A DNA stretch of 64,000 nt. It comes from Intestinimonas butyriciproducens. GTDB lineage: Bacteria; Bacillota; Clostridia; Oscillospirales; Oscillospiraceae. The stretch's first letter is position 1. Each line of letters begins with the position of its first letter. This document shows, one piece after another, positions 42,505 to 51,085 of this stretch. Location: contig NZ_CP011524.1 in the NCBI RefSeq assembly GCF_004154955.1, positions 2,170,001 through 2,234,000 of the forward strand, written 5' to 3'. The position numbers and the translations under genes were made by a program. Below the pieces are notes generated by a model. It was not told the origin of the DNA. It did no database searches and was given only the letters and a program-made list of their open reading frames with translations.

Positions 42505-43584
42505 TCACTCCGTGAGGAGCTCCCGCGCGATGCCGTCTGCCATCATGTGGACCTGATCAAAGTCCACATAGGGATTGTACAGGGCCTCCAACTCGTCGTG
42601 CATAGCCTTGGCCTGGGCCAGGGACTCCACCGCCTCGTCCACCAAGGCGGCGGATACCTTGCGGGAAAATTTCAGTCTGGCCTTGCTGCGGTGCACCGCC
42701 TCCAGATCCGCCATTGCGTCCATCCTGATCCGGCGGTAAGGTCGTTTCTCGTAGGGAAGCGCGGGGCTGCTGGTGACAAAAGCCAGGGACAGGTCCGGCA
42801 CAATGAGGTGCTCCAATCGGTCCGGCTCCATGGGCGAAGGACAGGCGACGACATCATGTCCTGCCGCCACCGCTCCGGCGAGCAGATGGGAGAGCATCAG
42901 GTGTCCCAGCCTGTAGGTGTCCGCAAGCTCGTAGACCCGTTTGCACAGCCGGTCCACCGTGCCGAATTCACAGAGGAGCCCCTTGTGCGTGACCGCGGAC
43001 AGGAATCGCTGCTTCACTTTCCCGCTGTCCGTCCCATTTCTGCGCACTTCCCGGGATAAAATACCCTTGGACCGCTTGGCAATTTTTGCTTCCACCGCCG
43101 GCGAAGCCGCAATGGCCCGCATGTCGGAGGAGATCTCCGCCGCCGCGTCCAGGCAGCGGTAGGCGCGCTGATAGCAGGCCTTGTAGCCCTTCATCGCCTC
43201 CATGATCTCTTTTCGCACATCCCCCAGCCCCGTCCGGTCATAGCAGTCGCCCAGATTGACGTACCGCTCCACCACGCCGGGATATTTGGGCTCCACCACA
43301 TGGGGCGCAGTGCCGTCCACGATGGCGGCTTTTTTCTGTGGGAGAACGATGGCGTCCAGAGACTCAGGGTCTCCGGAACAGGGTATGTACTCCACATCCA
43401 GTCCCCGCTCTTCCGCCTGCCTGGCCACCCGCTTCATCAGGGTGGACTTGCCGCAGCCGGGGCCTCCTTTCAGGATCAAAATGTCCGCCGCCTGAGCGGG
43501 GTCGATGAGCTGATCGTACAGCGAATAGAAACCTGCCGGGGAATTCGCCCCCAAATAAAATCGGACCTGTGGTTCCGTTGTCAT
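42505..43584 (-). CDS. PRK06851-type P-loop ATPase
   Basis: 359 aa from ATG at 43584 with GGAGGG. Walker A LKGGPGCGKSTLM lies near residue 40; later VDGTAPHVVEPKYPGVVERYVNLGD and FVTSSPALPYEKRPYRRIRMD, which recur in this clostridial family. Two-lobed, cytoplasmic, no membrane segment. Family function is unestablished. Confidence 0.85.
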   Translation of the reverse strand: MTTEPQVRFYLGANSPAGFYSLYDQLIDPAQAADILILKGGPGCGKSTLMKRVARQAEERGLDVEYIPCSGDPESLDAIVLPQKKAAIVDGTAPHVVEPKYPGVVERYVNLGDCYDRTGLGDVRKEIMEAMKGYKACYQRAYRCLDAAAEISSDMRAIAASPAVEAKIAKRSKGILSREVRRNGTDSGKVKQRFLSAVTHKGLLCEFGTVDRLCKRVYELADTYRLGHLMLSHLLAGAVAAGHDVVACPSPMEPDRLEHLIVPDLSLAFVTSSPALPYEKRPYRRIRMDAMADLEAVHRSKARLKFSRKVSAALVDEAVESLAQAKAMHDELEALYNPYVDFDQVHMMADGIARELLTE

Positions 43585-43841
43585 TGGCCTACCCTCCAAT
43601 ACCGTTTCTACCACAAGGTATGCCGCATCGACCGCGGCGGTGCGGCCCAGCGGCGGCCTTTTCACGTTTTTTGCCGCTCAAACTCGGAAAAGCAGCTCTT
43701 TTCCCAGCCCGCGACAGTCTCCGGCCCTCTCTCTCGTCAATGCTGCACCGCGTTTGCCCCCGTATGGCCGCCTTGCTATTTCGCCGGATTTACGATAGAA
43801 TATCCGCATGCAGTTCCACGCCCTATTGGAGGTGTCCGCCC

Positions 43842-45296
43842 TTGAGCTTTCTCTCTCCGGGATTTTTCCTGTTCTTTCCCCTGGTCACGCTGTTCTATTT
43901 CCTGCTGCCTCAGCGGGCCCGAAATCTCTGGCTTTTGGTGAGCAGCTGGTATTTTTACCTCTGTGCCGGCGCAGGTTCCTTTCTCTTTCTTCTCTGCGTC
44001 CTGACCCTTACCTACACCGGCGCCCGCTTTCTGGAAGGGCAGTCGGGACGGGCCAGACGTCGGGTCCTGACGCTCCTCCTTCTGCTGCTGTTTGGAACGC
44101 TGTTTCTATTCAAATACCTGGGCTTTGCTCTCTCCATGCTGGAGCGGTTCCTCTCCGCCGCAGGGCTGTCCTTTACCTCTCCTGCCCTGGAGCTCATCCT
44201 CCCCGCCGGTATTTCCTTTTACCTCTTCATGGCGGCCGGATATCTCATCGACGTCTATCGGGGGAACCGGCCCGCGGAGCGCAGCTTCCTTTTATTTGCC
44301 CTCTTTCTCTCCTTCTTCCCCTACCTGCTCTCCGGCCCCATCGGCCGGGCAGACACCCTCCTTCCCCAATTCCGGGAAACCCACCGTTTCTCTTATGACG
44401 GCTTCCGCAGCGGACTGCTGCGCTTTTTATGGGGTGCTTTTAAAAAGCTGGTCATTGCCGACCGCCTGGGCATGTTGGTCACCACCGTATATGCCGCGCC
44501 GGATCAGTTTGGCCGCCTCCAGGTCATCGCGGCCGCCGCCGCCTTTTCCATTCAAATTTACTGCGACTTCTCCGCTTACTCGGATATGGCCTTGGGCTGC
44601 GCCCAGGCGCTGGGTTTCCGGCTGATGGAAAACTTCCGCACGCCCTACTTCTCCCGCTCCATCGGGGAGTTCTGGCGGCGCTGGCACATCTCCCTCTCCT
44701 CCTGGTTCCGGGACTACCTCTATATCCCTCTGGGCGGGAACCGCAGAGGGCGGATGAGAACGTATGCAAATCTCCTCATCGTCTTTGCCGTCAGCGGCCT
44801 GTGGCACGGCTCCGCCCTGGCCTTTGTGGCCTGGGGGCTCCTCAACGGGCTTTATCAGGTGATCGGCGGTCTTACCGCCGATCTGCGCACCCGGGTGCGC
44901 GGCAGGTTGGGCCTGACGGAGGACGGCCGGCTCACTGTCCTGCTCCAAGTCGGGATCACCTTCCTTCTGAGCACCGTCGCCTGGGTTTTTTTCAAAGGCG
45001 GCTCCTTCACCCACGCCCTTTTTATCTTCCAAAACATGTTTACCGGCCCTTGGCTGACCCATCCCGTCACTGCCTGGGGGCTGGACCGGCCGGAGCTCGT
45101 CGTGGCATTTTTCGCTATTCTGCTCCTCCTAGCTGTGGATCTCGCCTCTCTTCGTGTGGACCTGTGGACCGGTTTTCTTCGCCTGCCCCGTCCCCTGCGC
45201 TGGGCTCTGGCGCTCTCTCTGACGCTGGCGGTCCTCATCTGCGGCATCTACGGCACCGGCTATGATCCCCAGGACTTCATCTATTTCAAATTTTAG
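43842..45296 (+). CDS. MBOAT family O-acyltransferase (AlgI/DltB-like)
   Basis: 484 aa from TTG at 43842, 9 bp after GGAGGTG; it starts SFLSPGFFLFFPLVTLFYFLLPQ. About ten membrane spans. MBOAT signature: FCDFSAYSDMALG-like stretch near residue 240, FWRRWHISLSSWFRDYLYIPLGGNR, and the conserved His in VSGLWHGSALAF. It moves acyl groups across the membrane to a cell-envelope polymer. The downstream AlgX/AlgJ-like gene, 11 bp away, is its usual partner, so surface-polysaccharide O-acetylation is likely. Confidence 0.93.
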   Translation: MSFLSPGFFLFFPLVTLFYFLLPQRARNLWLLVSSWYFYLCAGAGSFLFLLCVLTLTYTGARFLEGQSGRARRRVLTLLLLLLFGTLFLFKYLGFALSMLERFLSAAGLSFTSPALELILPAGISFYLFMAAGYLIDVYRGNRPAERSFLLFALFLSFFPYLLSGPIGRADTLLPQFRETHRFSYDGFRSGLLRFLWGAFKKLVIADRLGMLVTTVYAAPDQFGRLQVIAAAAAFSIQIYCDFSAYSDMALGCAQALGFRLMENFRTPYFSRSIGEFWRRWHISLSSWFRDYLYIPLGGNRRGRMRTYANLLIVFAVSGLWHGSALAFVAWGLLNGLYQVIGGLTADLRTRVRGRLGLTEDGRLTVLLQVGITFLLSTVAWVFFKGGSFTHALFIFQNMFTGPWLTHPVTAWGLDRPELVVAFFAILLLLAVDLASLRVDLWTGFLRLPRPLRWALALSLTLAVLICGIYGTGYDPQDFIYFKF

Positions 45297-45307
45297 GGGG
45301 CGGTGAA

Positions 45308-46333
45308 ATGAATCGGAAAGCGGTTGTACGGGAGTTCTGTTTCGCCGTGCTCTTTCTGCTGCTGGCCGTGCTTCTCATCGGGCTGACCTCCACAGCGCTG
45401 CGCCCCGTCCGCACCAGCTACGGCGCCGTGTGGGGTCCCTATCTGGGGGAGCCCGAGGACAGCTTGGATTATCTCTGGCTGGGCAGCTCCTATGCCTACT
45501 GCGACGTCAATCCCGCCGTGATCTACGATGAAACCGGCCTGACCGGCTATGTGCTGGCCGGCCCGGAACAGACGCTCTCCCAGACCTACTGGTACCTCCG
45601 CCAGGCGCTGGAGACCCAGCGTCCGTCCGCCGTAGTGCTGGAAGCCTCCGCGCTCCATTTCGCCAAATATCAGAACTACACCCAGGTCAATGTGGGATAC
45701 CTCCCCGCCGGCCTCAACAAGCTGGGGGCCGTCTTCACCGCCTCCGAGCCAGAACTGCGCACCGGTTTGCTGTTTGACCTGTACTTTTACCACAGCCGCT
45801 GGAAGACCGCCACCTTCGGGGAGCTCCGGTCGGCGCTCGCTCCTCCCCTGGCCGACCAGTGCAAGGGCTATACCGCTGTGGACGGGGTTTTCGACGCCAT
45901 CGGCGACGGCCCCTTTCTCCGCGACGTTCAAGAGGAGGCGGTCTACCGTGCCAATCTGGAGGACTTGGGACGCATCGCTTCTCTCTGTGCGGACCGGGGC
46001 ATTCCGCTGGCAGTGGTTTTTCACCCTACCTACAGTCAGCTTCCCTCTCAGGTCCGCGAGGCCATTCGGGCGGATGTGGCCGATCTGGATGCACATATCC
46101 GCTTTTTTGACTGGAGCGAGGAGGTGGAGGCAGCGGGGCTGGAGCCCTCTCTCCACTTTTATGACCCCGGCCATCTGAACCGGGCCGGGGCGGCGCTCTT
46201 TTCCGCTTGGCTGGGGGATTTCCTCACTGGTGAGATGGGGCTCGTTCCCAGACCTCAAACGGGAAAAAATGCCGCGGCCTGGGCGGAGACCGTCCGCTTC
46301 TGGCAGGAGGGCGGTCCTGCCGTCACGGAATAA
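45308..46333 (+). CDS. Membrane-anchored AlgX/AlgJ-like SGNH-type O-acyltransferase partner
   Basis: 341 aa. One N-terminal membrane anchor (FAVLFLLLAVLLIGL) and an extracellular SGNH-like domain: LWLGSSYAYCDVNP gives the nucleophile Ser block, and DPGHLNRAGA near residue 277 the Asp-x-x-His. Proteins of this plan pair with MBOAT proteins and transfer the acetyl group to the polymer outside. The paired MBOAT gene is directly upstream. Confidence 0.85.
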   Translation: MNRKAVVREFCFAVLFLLLAVLLIGLTSTALRPVRTSYGAVWGPYLGEPEDSLDYLWLGSSYAYCDVNPAVIYDETGLTGYVLAGPEQTLSQTYWYLRQALETQRPSAVVLEASALHFAKYQNYTQVNVGYLPAGLNKLGAVFTASEPELRTGLLFDLYFYHSRWKTATFGELRSALAPPLADQCKGYTAVDGVFDAIGDGPFLRDVQEEAVYRANLEDLGRIASLCADRGIPLAVVFHPTYSQLPSQVREAIRADVADLDAHIRFFDWSEEVEAAGLEPSLHFYDPGHLNRAGAALFSAWLGDFLTGEMGLVPRPQTGKNAAAWAETVRFWQEGGPAVTE

Positions 46334-46467
46334 AAAACGGCGGGACAGATGCTGTTTTTCACGCGCGTTCTGACGCTTTGTACCCGGGCGCCTCCGCTTT
46401 TAGGGCTGTGAGACAAAACGGGTCCACCCCCCGGCCGTCTCCGCTCGCTTTGCGCGGCAAAGCGAGC

Positions 46468-46506
46468 AAAACGAGGCCCGGCTTCCGAAGAAGCCGGGCC
46501 TCGTTT
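46468..46506. terminator. Bidirectional terminator between the acyltransferase pair and the FadR-type gene
   Basis: Stem AAAACGAGGCCCGGCTT/AAGCCGGGCCTCGTTTT with a CCGAAG-type loop and T4 beyond. The flanking genes converge. Confidence 0.85.
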
Positions 46507-46517
46507 TCTTGCTTTTG

Positions 46518-47219
46518 TCAAAAAAGGTCCACCATAGCGGAATCCACCACACGGAAGTGCTCCCGCATCATGCGCGCTGCCTCCACTCCGTTTCGATCCT
46601 GGAGGGCCAGCACGATCCCCTGGTGAGTATCCTGGAGCCGCTTGCGATACCCCTCATCCAGCATCATTTTTTCCCGCATATGACTGATAAAGCTGTCCAC
46701 TGTCTCGCTCATAGCCCGCAGAATAACCATAATGAGCTGATTCCCCGCCGCCTCGCCGATGAGGTAGTGCAGACGCTTATCCAGTGCGGCGCTCTTTTCC
46801 AAATCGTTTTCATCCCGGAGCTGCCAGACGATATCCTCCAGCTCGCTGAGCTGCGCGGGGCTGACCCGCTCGGCCGCCAGCAGCACGGTCTGGCTCTCCA
46901 AGCCCTGCCGCAGTTCGCTCACCTGGCGATAGTCGGTCGCCCCCAGCAGCATCATCATCTGTGTGGACTCCGCCAGATTTTTTTCAATATCGCAGGAGAC
47001 GAAATTTCCCGCCCCCTGGGTGCTGGAGATGAACCCCATCAAGCTCAGGGTCCGCAGCGCCTCCCGCACGGAATTGCGCCCCACGCCGAGCTGCTCGGCC
47101 AACTCCCGTTCCGGGGGCAGCTTTTCTCCCTGCTTCAGGTCGCCCTTTAAAATTTCACCTTTGATATAGCTGATGACCCGCTCATAGGCCTTTCCTTGCT
47201 GCACGCTTTCCTCTTTCAT
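46518..47219 (-). CDS. FadR-subfamily GntR transcriptional regulator
   Basis: 233 aa. GntR winged helix (YIKGEILKGDLKQGEKLPPERELAEQLGVGRNSVREALRTLSLMGF), then an all-helical FCD domain with the metal-ligand pattern DKRLHYLIGEAAGN and DTHQGIV/EHF histidines. FCD regulators sense carboxylates such as lactate, pyruvate or sugar acids. A GGTATTACC site follows its -10 box, suggesting autoregulation. Other targets in the window are not evident. Confidence 0.92.
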   Translation of the reverse strand: MKEESVQQGKAYERVISYIKGEILKGDLKQGEKLPPERELAEQLGVGRNSVREALRTLSLMGFISSTQGAGNFVSCDIEKNLAESTQMMMLLGATDYRQVSELRQGLESQTVLLAAERVSPAQLSELEDIVWQLRDENDLEKSAALDKRLHYLIGEAAGNQLIMVILRAMSETVDSFISHMREKMMLDEGYRKRLQDTHQGIVLALQDRNGVEAARMMREHFRVVDSAMVDLF

Positions 47220-47348
47220 TCTTTTCCTTCCGCTCTTTCCTGCGTTTTTACGCTTCTCCCCCGTGGGGGGCCCGGCTCTCCGGCCTCTCTGTCTCCAGCG
47301 TCCCCACGCAAATCAGAGCCGCAGATCGGTCCACCCACATTTGAAAAT

Positions 47349-47375
47349 GGTATTACCTATTTGTTTTTTATTATA
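47349..47375 (-). promoter_or_regulatory. -10 box and candidate operator of the FadR-type gene
   Basis: TATAAT on the minus strand (47370-47375) without a good -35, followed 12 bp later by GGTAATACC (47349-47357), a palindrome of the GGT-N3-ACC type bound by FadR-like GntR proteins. Confidence 0.55.
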
Positions 47376-47582
47376 CCACAAACTTTTCAAAAGGCCATAC
47401 CCTTTCGGCTTTTTTCCATTTCCTTTTCTCCCTTGGATCGTTCAAGAGATTCCGAACAATCCCATCCGCTCGGGAGGCCCGGCCGGTCACGAGGGCAGAA
47501 TACTCTGTCGCATTTCGTCGGTCGGGAACATAGGATATTTCTGCGGAGGCTCTCCGCAATATTTGAGATGGAGGAACAGGTT

Positions 47583-47870
47583 ATGTGCTGGAGCAATTCC
47601 AATTGGTGCGGCTGCGGATGCAACCGCTGGGGCCGTAGGTGTGGCTGTGGATGCAGCCGCTGGGACTGTGGGTGCGGCTGCACCGGGAATGGATCTGGAA
47701 ATTCCAACGGAAGCGATCCCACCTGGCGCTGCCGCTGGGTCTGCACGCCCAACTGGTCCACAAATTCCACGGCCCTGACCGACGCCGCTTCCGATTTGGC
47801 GACGACGGACAGCCTGCCCTTCGGCGCGGACTTCTTTACAGGGGATTCCGGCTGCGGCTGCAGCGGCTGA
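47583..47870 (+). CDS. Small Cys/Trp-rich protein with three CGCGC clusters
   Basis: 95 aa from ATG at 47583, placed 8 bp after GGAGG. Residues 9-33 carry three CGCGC motifs (9-13, 20-24, 29-33) separated by NRWGRR and SRWD, and two more Cys at 50 and 54 and at 91 and 93: 14 Cys and 7 Trp in all. No signal peptide. Cys-rich small proteins of this kind in endospore formers are often coat or metal-binding proteins. A CATAGGATA element at 47529-47537 resembles the -10 of mother-cell sigma factors. The antisense frames start inside a terminator and lack ribosome sites, so I prefer this frame. Confidence 0.6.
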   Translation: MCWSNSNWCGCGCNRWGRRCGCGCSRWDCGCGCTGNGSGNSNGSDPTWRCRWVCTPNWSTNSTALTDAASDLATTDSLPFGADFFTGDSGCGCSG

Positions 47871-47881
47871 TCCGACACAGC

Positions 47882-47918
47882 AAAAATGCCTGGGACGGCG
47901 TGCCGCCCCAGGCATTTT
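47882..47918. terminator. Terminator between the Cys-rich gene and pepT
   Basis: Stem AAAATGCCTGGG/CCCAGGCATTTT with an inner GGCG/CGCC helix; T4 on the plus strand and T5 on the minus strand. The genes converge on it. Confidence 0.75.
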
Positions 47919-47969
47919 CAATCTGTCGAAAGAGATGGTTCCGGAAAGAGCGGACAGGTTCCCGCGTTT

Positions 47970-49181
47970 TCACTTGCCCTCTGTCACCAGGTGGACCAGG
48001 ACTTCCACCATCTTCTCCAGGGCATACACGGGAATATACTCCATAACGCCGTGGAAGTTGGCGCCGCCCGTGGAGAGGTTGGGGCAAGGAAGGCCCATGT
48101 AGGAGAGCCGCGCCCCGTCGGTCCCGCCCCGGATGGGAACCTCCACCGCCTCCACACCGGCCTTCTGGAAGGCCGCCCGGGCCCGGTGGACGAGATACAT
48201 ATGGGGCTCAATCTGTTCCCGCATGTTATAGTAGGAGTCCTTGAACTCCACCTGCACGGCGGTGGGGCCATACTTCTCGTTGAGATAGGCCGCGATCAAA
48301 TTCATCCGCTCTTTCCGCGCCTCGAAGCGGGCACGGTCGTGATCCCGGAGGAGAAAGCTCAGCCGGGTCTCCGTCTCATCCCCCTCCATCCGATTGAGAT
48401 GATAAAAGCCCTCGTATCCCTCGGTGTGGGCGGGGGTTTCCGCCGGGGGTAGCATACCGGCAAACTCCATGGCAATGAGGCAGGCGTTCTTCATCTTGTT
48501 TTTGGCCGAGCCGGGGTGGATGTTGAAGCCCCGGATGGTGACCCGGGCCGAGGCGGCGTTGAAGTTCTCATACTCCAACTCCCCCAGCTCTCCGCCGTCC
48601 ACGGTATAGGCCGCTGCAGCCCCAAAGCCCTCCACATCAAAATGGTCCGCGCCGCTGCCCACCTCCTCGTCGGGCGTGATGCCCACGGCAATCCGCCCGT
48701 GGGGCAGCTCCGGATGATTGACCAGGTATTCCATGGCGGTCAGGATCTCGGCCACGCCGGCTTTGTCGTCCGCTCCGAGGAGGGTGGTCCCGTCTGTGAC
48801 GATCAGGTCCCTGCCCACATACTTTTTCAGACTCTCAAAGTCCGCTTCCCGCATGATCACGCGCTCAGAGAGGGGGATATCTCCCCCCTCGTAATGGATG
48901 ATCTGCGGTTTGACGCCATCCCCCGGCGCATCGGGCGAGGTATCCATGTGGGCGATGAGCCCCACACAGGGGATACCCTCACAGCCCGCGGTGGCCGGGA
49001 GCCAGCCGTAAACATAGCCGTACTCGTCCATCTTTGCCCCGTGGAGCCCGATCTCGGTGAGCTCCTGCGCCAGCGCCGCCCCCAGAAGCTTCTGCTTGGC
49101 GGTGGTGGGTACCGTGTCAGAGTCCTCTGCGGACTGTGTATCAAAGGAGACATACCTCAAAAAACGTTCTATCACATTCAT
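47970..49181 (-). CDS. pepT: Peptidase T (tripeptide aminopeptidase)
   Basis: 403 aa. M20 metallopeptidase: zinc-ligand HMDTSPDAPG near residue 78, GADDKAG near 140, DEEVGSGADHFD near 175, a dimerisation domain, and PIRGGTDGARLSYMGLPCPNL with the last ligand region near 350. It releases the N-terminal residue from tripeptides in the cytoplasm. Useful to an amino-acid fermenter. Monocistronic. Confidence 0.96.
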   Translation of the reverse strand: MNVIERFLRYVSFDTQSAEDSDTVPTTAKQKLLGAALAQELTEIGLHGAKMDEYGYVYGWLPATAGCEGIPCVGLIAHMDTSPDAPGDGVKPQIIHYEGGDIPLSERVIMREADFESLKKYVGRDLIVTDGTTLLGADDKAGVAEILTAMEYLVNHPELPHGRIAVGITPDEEVGSGADHFDVEGFGAAAAYTVDGGELGELEYENFNAASARVTIRGFNIHPGSAKNKMKNACLIAMEFAGMLPPAETPAHTEGYEGFYHLNRMEGDETETRLSFLLRDHDRARFEARKERMNLIAAYLNEKYGPTAVQVEFKDSYYNMREQIEPHMYLVHRARAAFQKAGVEAVEVPIRGGTDGARLSYMGLPCPNLSTGGANFHGVMEYIPVYALEKMVEVLVHLVTEGK

Positions 49182-49229
49182 ACCGTCAGGTCCTTTCCAG
49201 TCCGTCCCGTAATCCCGCCGCTTTGCCTA

Positions 49230-49258
49230 TTGACGCGGCGGCGCGGGCAGACTACACT
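49230..49258 (+). promoter_or_regulatory. Promoter of the alpha/beta hydrolase gene
   Basis: -35 TTGACG (49230-49235), 17-bp spacer, -10 TACACT (49253-49258). Confidence 0.65.
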
Positions 49259-49304
49259 GAGTAAAGTGGTTTTTTTAGTTTATCACAAAAGGAGCTCGAT
49301 TGCT

Positions 49305-50255
49305 ATGGCCTTGCGAGAGGAATTTTCTTATCCTTCCAGTGACGGACGGCATCAGATCCACGCCCTTCGGTGGCTGCCGGAGGAGAGCGGCCCCCGGGCC
49401 GTGGTCCAGTTGGTGCACGGGATCTCAGAACATATGGGCCGGTACGACGGCTTTGCCGCCTATCTGGCGGATCACGGTTTCGCCGTGGTGGGCCATGATC
49501 ATCTAGGCCACGGGAAAACCGCCCGTGGGCGCCGGGAATACGGCTTTCTGGGCGAGCAAAACGGCTGGGCCTATCTGGTTCACGACACCCGCACCCTTCG
49601 GGAGCTGACGGGGGAGCGGTTTTCCGGTCTCCCCCACTTCCTCATGGGGCACTCCATGGGGTCCTTTGTGGTCAGGACCTATCTCATCGACTATCCCGGC
49701 ACTGTGGATGGCTGCATCCTCTCCGGCACCGGGCAGGAGCCGCCCTTTCTGGTGGCCTTCGGCCGCGGACTCTCCGGCCTTCTGCTCCGCATAAAGGGCG
49801 GGAACCACGTAAGCGGGCTGGTCACCGCCCTGTCCCTGGGGGCGTATAACCGCCAGTTTCGGCCCACCCGCACCAGCGCCGACTGGATCAGCAGGGATCA
49901 GGCCGTGGTGGATGCCTACGTCCGAGACCCCATGTGCCGCTTCGTCCCCACTGTGGGCATGTTCCACGACATGATGGAGGGGCTCCAGTTCATCTCGGAC
50001 CCCCGAAATCTCAGGCGCATGGACCCCTATACGCCGGTCTATCTCTTTTCCGGCGACGCCGATCCCGTGGGTTCCCGTGGAAAAGGCGTGCGGAAGGTCG
50101 CGGGCTTTTTCCGTGAGTCGGGATGCCGGGACGTGACGGTAAAGCTCTACCCCGGGGGGCGGCATGAGATGCTCAATGAGATCAACCGCGATACTGTCTA
50201 CCAGGATGTTCTCGACTGGCTGGAGCTCCATATCATGACAAAGGAGGGCGGCTGA
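49305..50255 (+). CDS. Alpha/beta hydrolase, monoacylglycerol lipase-like
   Basis: 316 aa from ATG at 49305 with AAAGGAG upstream. Oxyanion region VQLVHGISEHMGRY, DHLGHGKTARG, nucleophile elbow GHSMGSF near residue 117, acid LFSGDADPVG near 250 and His in PGGRHEMLNE near 284. This is the serine aminopeptidase/lysophospholipase-type group (Hydrolase_4). No signal peptide. The last eight codons and the stop form one arm and the loop of a 20-bp inverted repeat. Confidence 0.9.
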   Translation: MALREEFSYPSSDGRHQIHALRWLPEESGPRAVVQLVHGISEHMGRYDGFAAYLADHGFAVVGHDHLGHGKTARGRREYGFLGEQNGWAYLVHDTRTLRELTGERFSGLPHFLMGHSMGSFVVRTYLIDYPGTVDGCILSGTGQEPPFLVAFGRGLSGLLLRIKGGNHVSGLVTALSLGAYNRQFRPTRTSADWISRDQAVVDAYVRDPMCRFVPTVGMFHDMMEGLQFISDPRNLRRMDPYTPVYLFSGDADPVGSRGKGVRKVAGFFRESGCRDVTVKLYPGGRHEMLNEINRDTVYQDVLDWLELHIMTKEGG

Positions 50256-50275
50256 GCCGCCCTCCTTTGTCATGA
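50233..50275. terminator. 20-bp perfect inverted repeat with the stop codon as its loop
   Basis: Arms 50233-50252 and 50256-50275 are exact complements. The 3-nt loop TGA (50253-50255) is the stop codon of the hydrolase. It lies between convergent genes (the lipoprotein gene ends at 50288), so it should act as a terminator in both directions, although no T-run follows. Confidence 0.65.
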
Positions 50276-50287
50276 CCCTGCACATTT

Positions 50288-50986
50288 TTACTGGGCGTAG
50301 CTCCCATAGTAGTCGATCATCATGCCGTCCAAATTCTGCCAGTCCGTGCCCACCATTTCATAGACGTTCTCGTCATTGAGCTTGAGCTGGATGATACAGG
50401 ACTGCTCCGTCTCATATCCCACGTCGGGCAGCAGCCCCCGGACAAGCGCAATGACCTTGTCCGCATACCGGGCCTCCAGGGCCTCATACTCCGCATCGGA
50501 CATCGCGTTGATCTGCTCGTCACTGGTGATGCCCGCAGAGGCGGCTACCTCTATCCAAACCGTGTCCAGATCGGCGGTATTTTGAAACTGCACCATGAGG
50601 TCTATGGGTTCCACCAGCACCTCTACGGCAAAGTTACCGTTGTCCAGCTTGCTGGCGGGCTGGACCGTATATTTACACTTGGCGTAGATCTCCTTGTAGA
50701 GCTCGACCACCTTCTCCTTGGTCTCATCGGAAGGGTAGATGCTGGCGAAGTCCATAAACCAGTCGGCTTCGGCACCCAGGTTCCACTCATAGTCCTCCGC
50801 AGCCTCCGCCTCGGTCATGTCCATCAGCTTGAGGTAGTCCTCGTTGTACTGCCCCAAATAGGTGGAATCGATCTGACCCTTGACGTACACGGTGGCGTCG
50901 TCCTTTGTGACCCCGCCGCAGGCGGCCAGGCCGGCTGTCAAAACCGCCGCCGCCCCAAGGACGGCGATCCGCTTGCTGATTTTCAT
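50288..50986 (-). CDS. DUF5105-like lipoprotein
   Basis: 232 aa. Signal peptide with lipobox LTAGLAACGG (Cys23). The rest is an acidic, mostly helical domain (YLGQYNEDYLKLMDMTEAEAAEDYEW, later AMSDAEYEALEARYADKVIALV) resembling clostridial DUF5105 lipoproteins. Surface-anchored, role unknown. ATG with GGAGGAG-type site. Confidence 0.8.
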   Translation of the reverse strand: MKISKRIAVLGAAAVLTAGLAACGGVTKDDATVYVKGQIDSTYLGQYNEDYLKLMDMTEAEAAEDYEWNLGAEADWFMDFASIYPSDETKEKVVELYKEIYAKCKYTVQPASKLDNGNFAVEVLVEPIDLMVQFQNTADLDTVWIEVAASAGITSDEQINAMSDAEYEALEARYADKVIALVRGLLPDVGYETEQSCIIQLKLNDENVYEMVGTDWQNLDGMMIDYYGSYAQ

Positions 50987-51085
50987 GCTGTCTCCTCCAA
51001 TATTTTCTCTTTTTCTTCACTTTCCCAAAAAAGCAAATGCATCTCACTCTTTCGCCCCGCGCCGTGTCAAGGTTCGCCGACCGTT

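Noticed and set aside
47387-47921. Two long minus-strand frames rich in Ala/Pro and in Gln/Pro opposite the Cys-rich gene
   Set aside because: Both are simple reflections of the CGCGC/Trp codons; the Ala-rich one starts inside a terminator stem and neither has a ribosome binding site.
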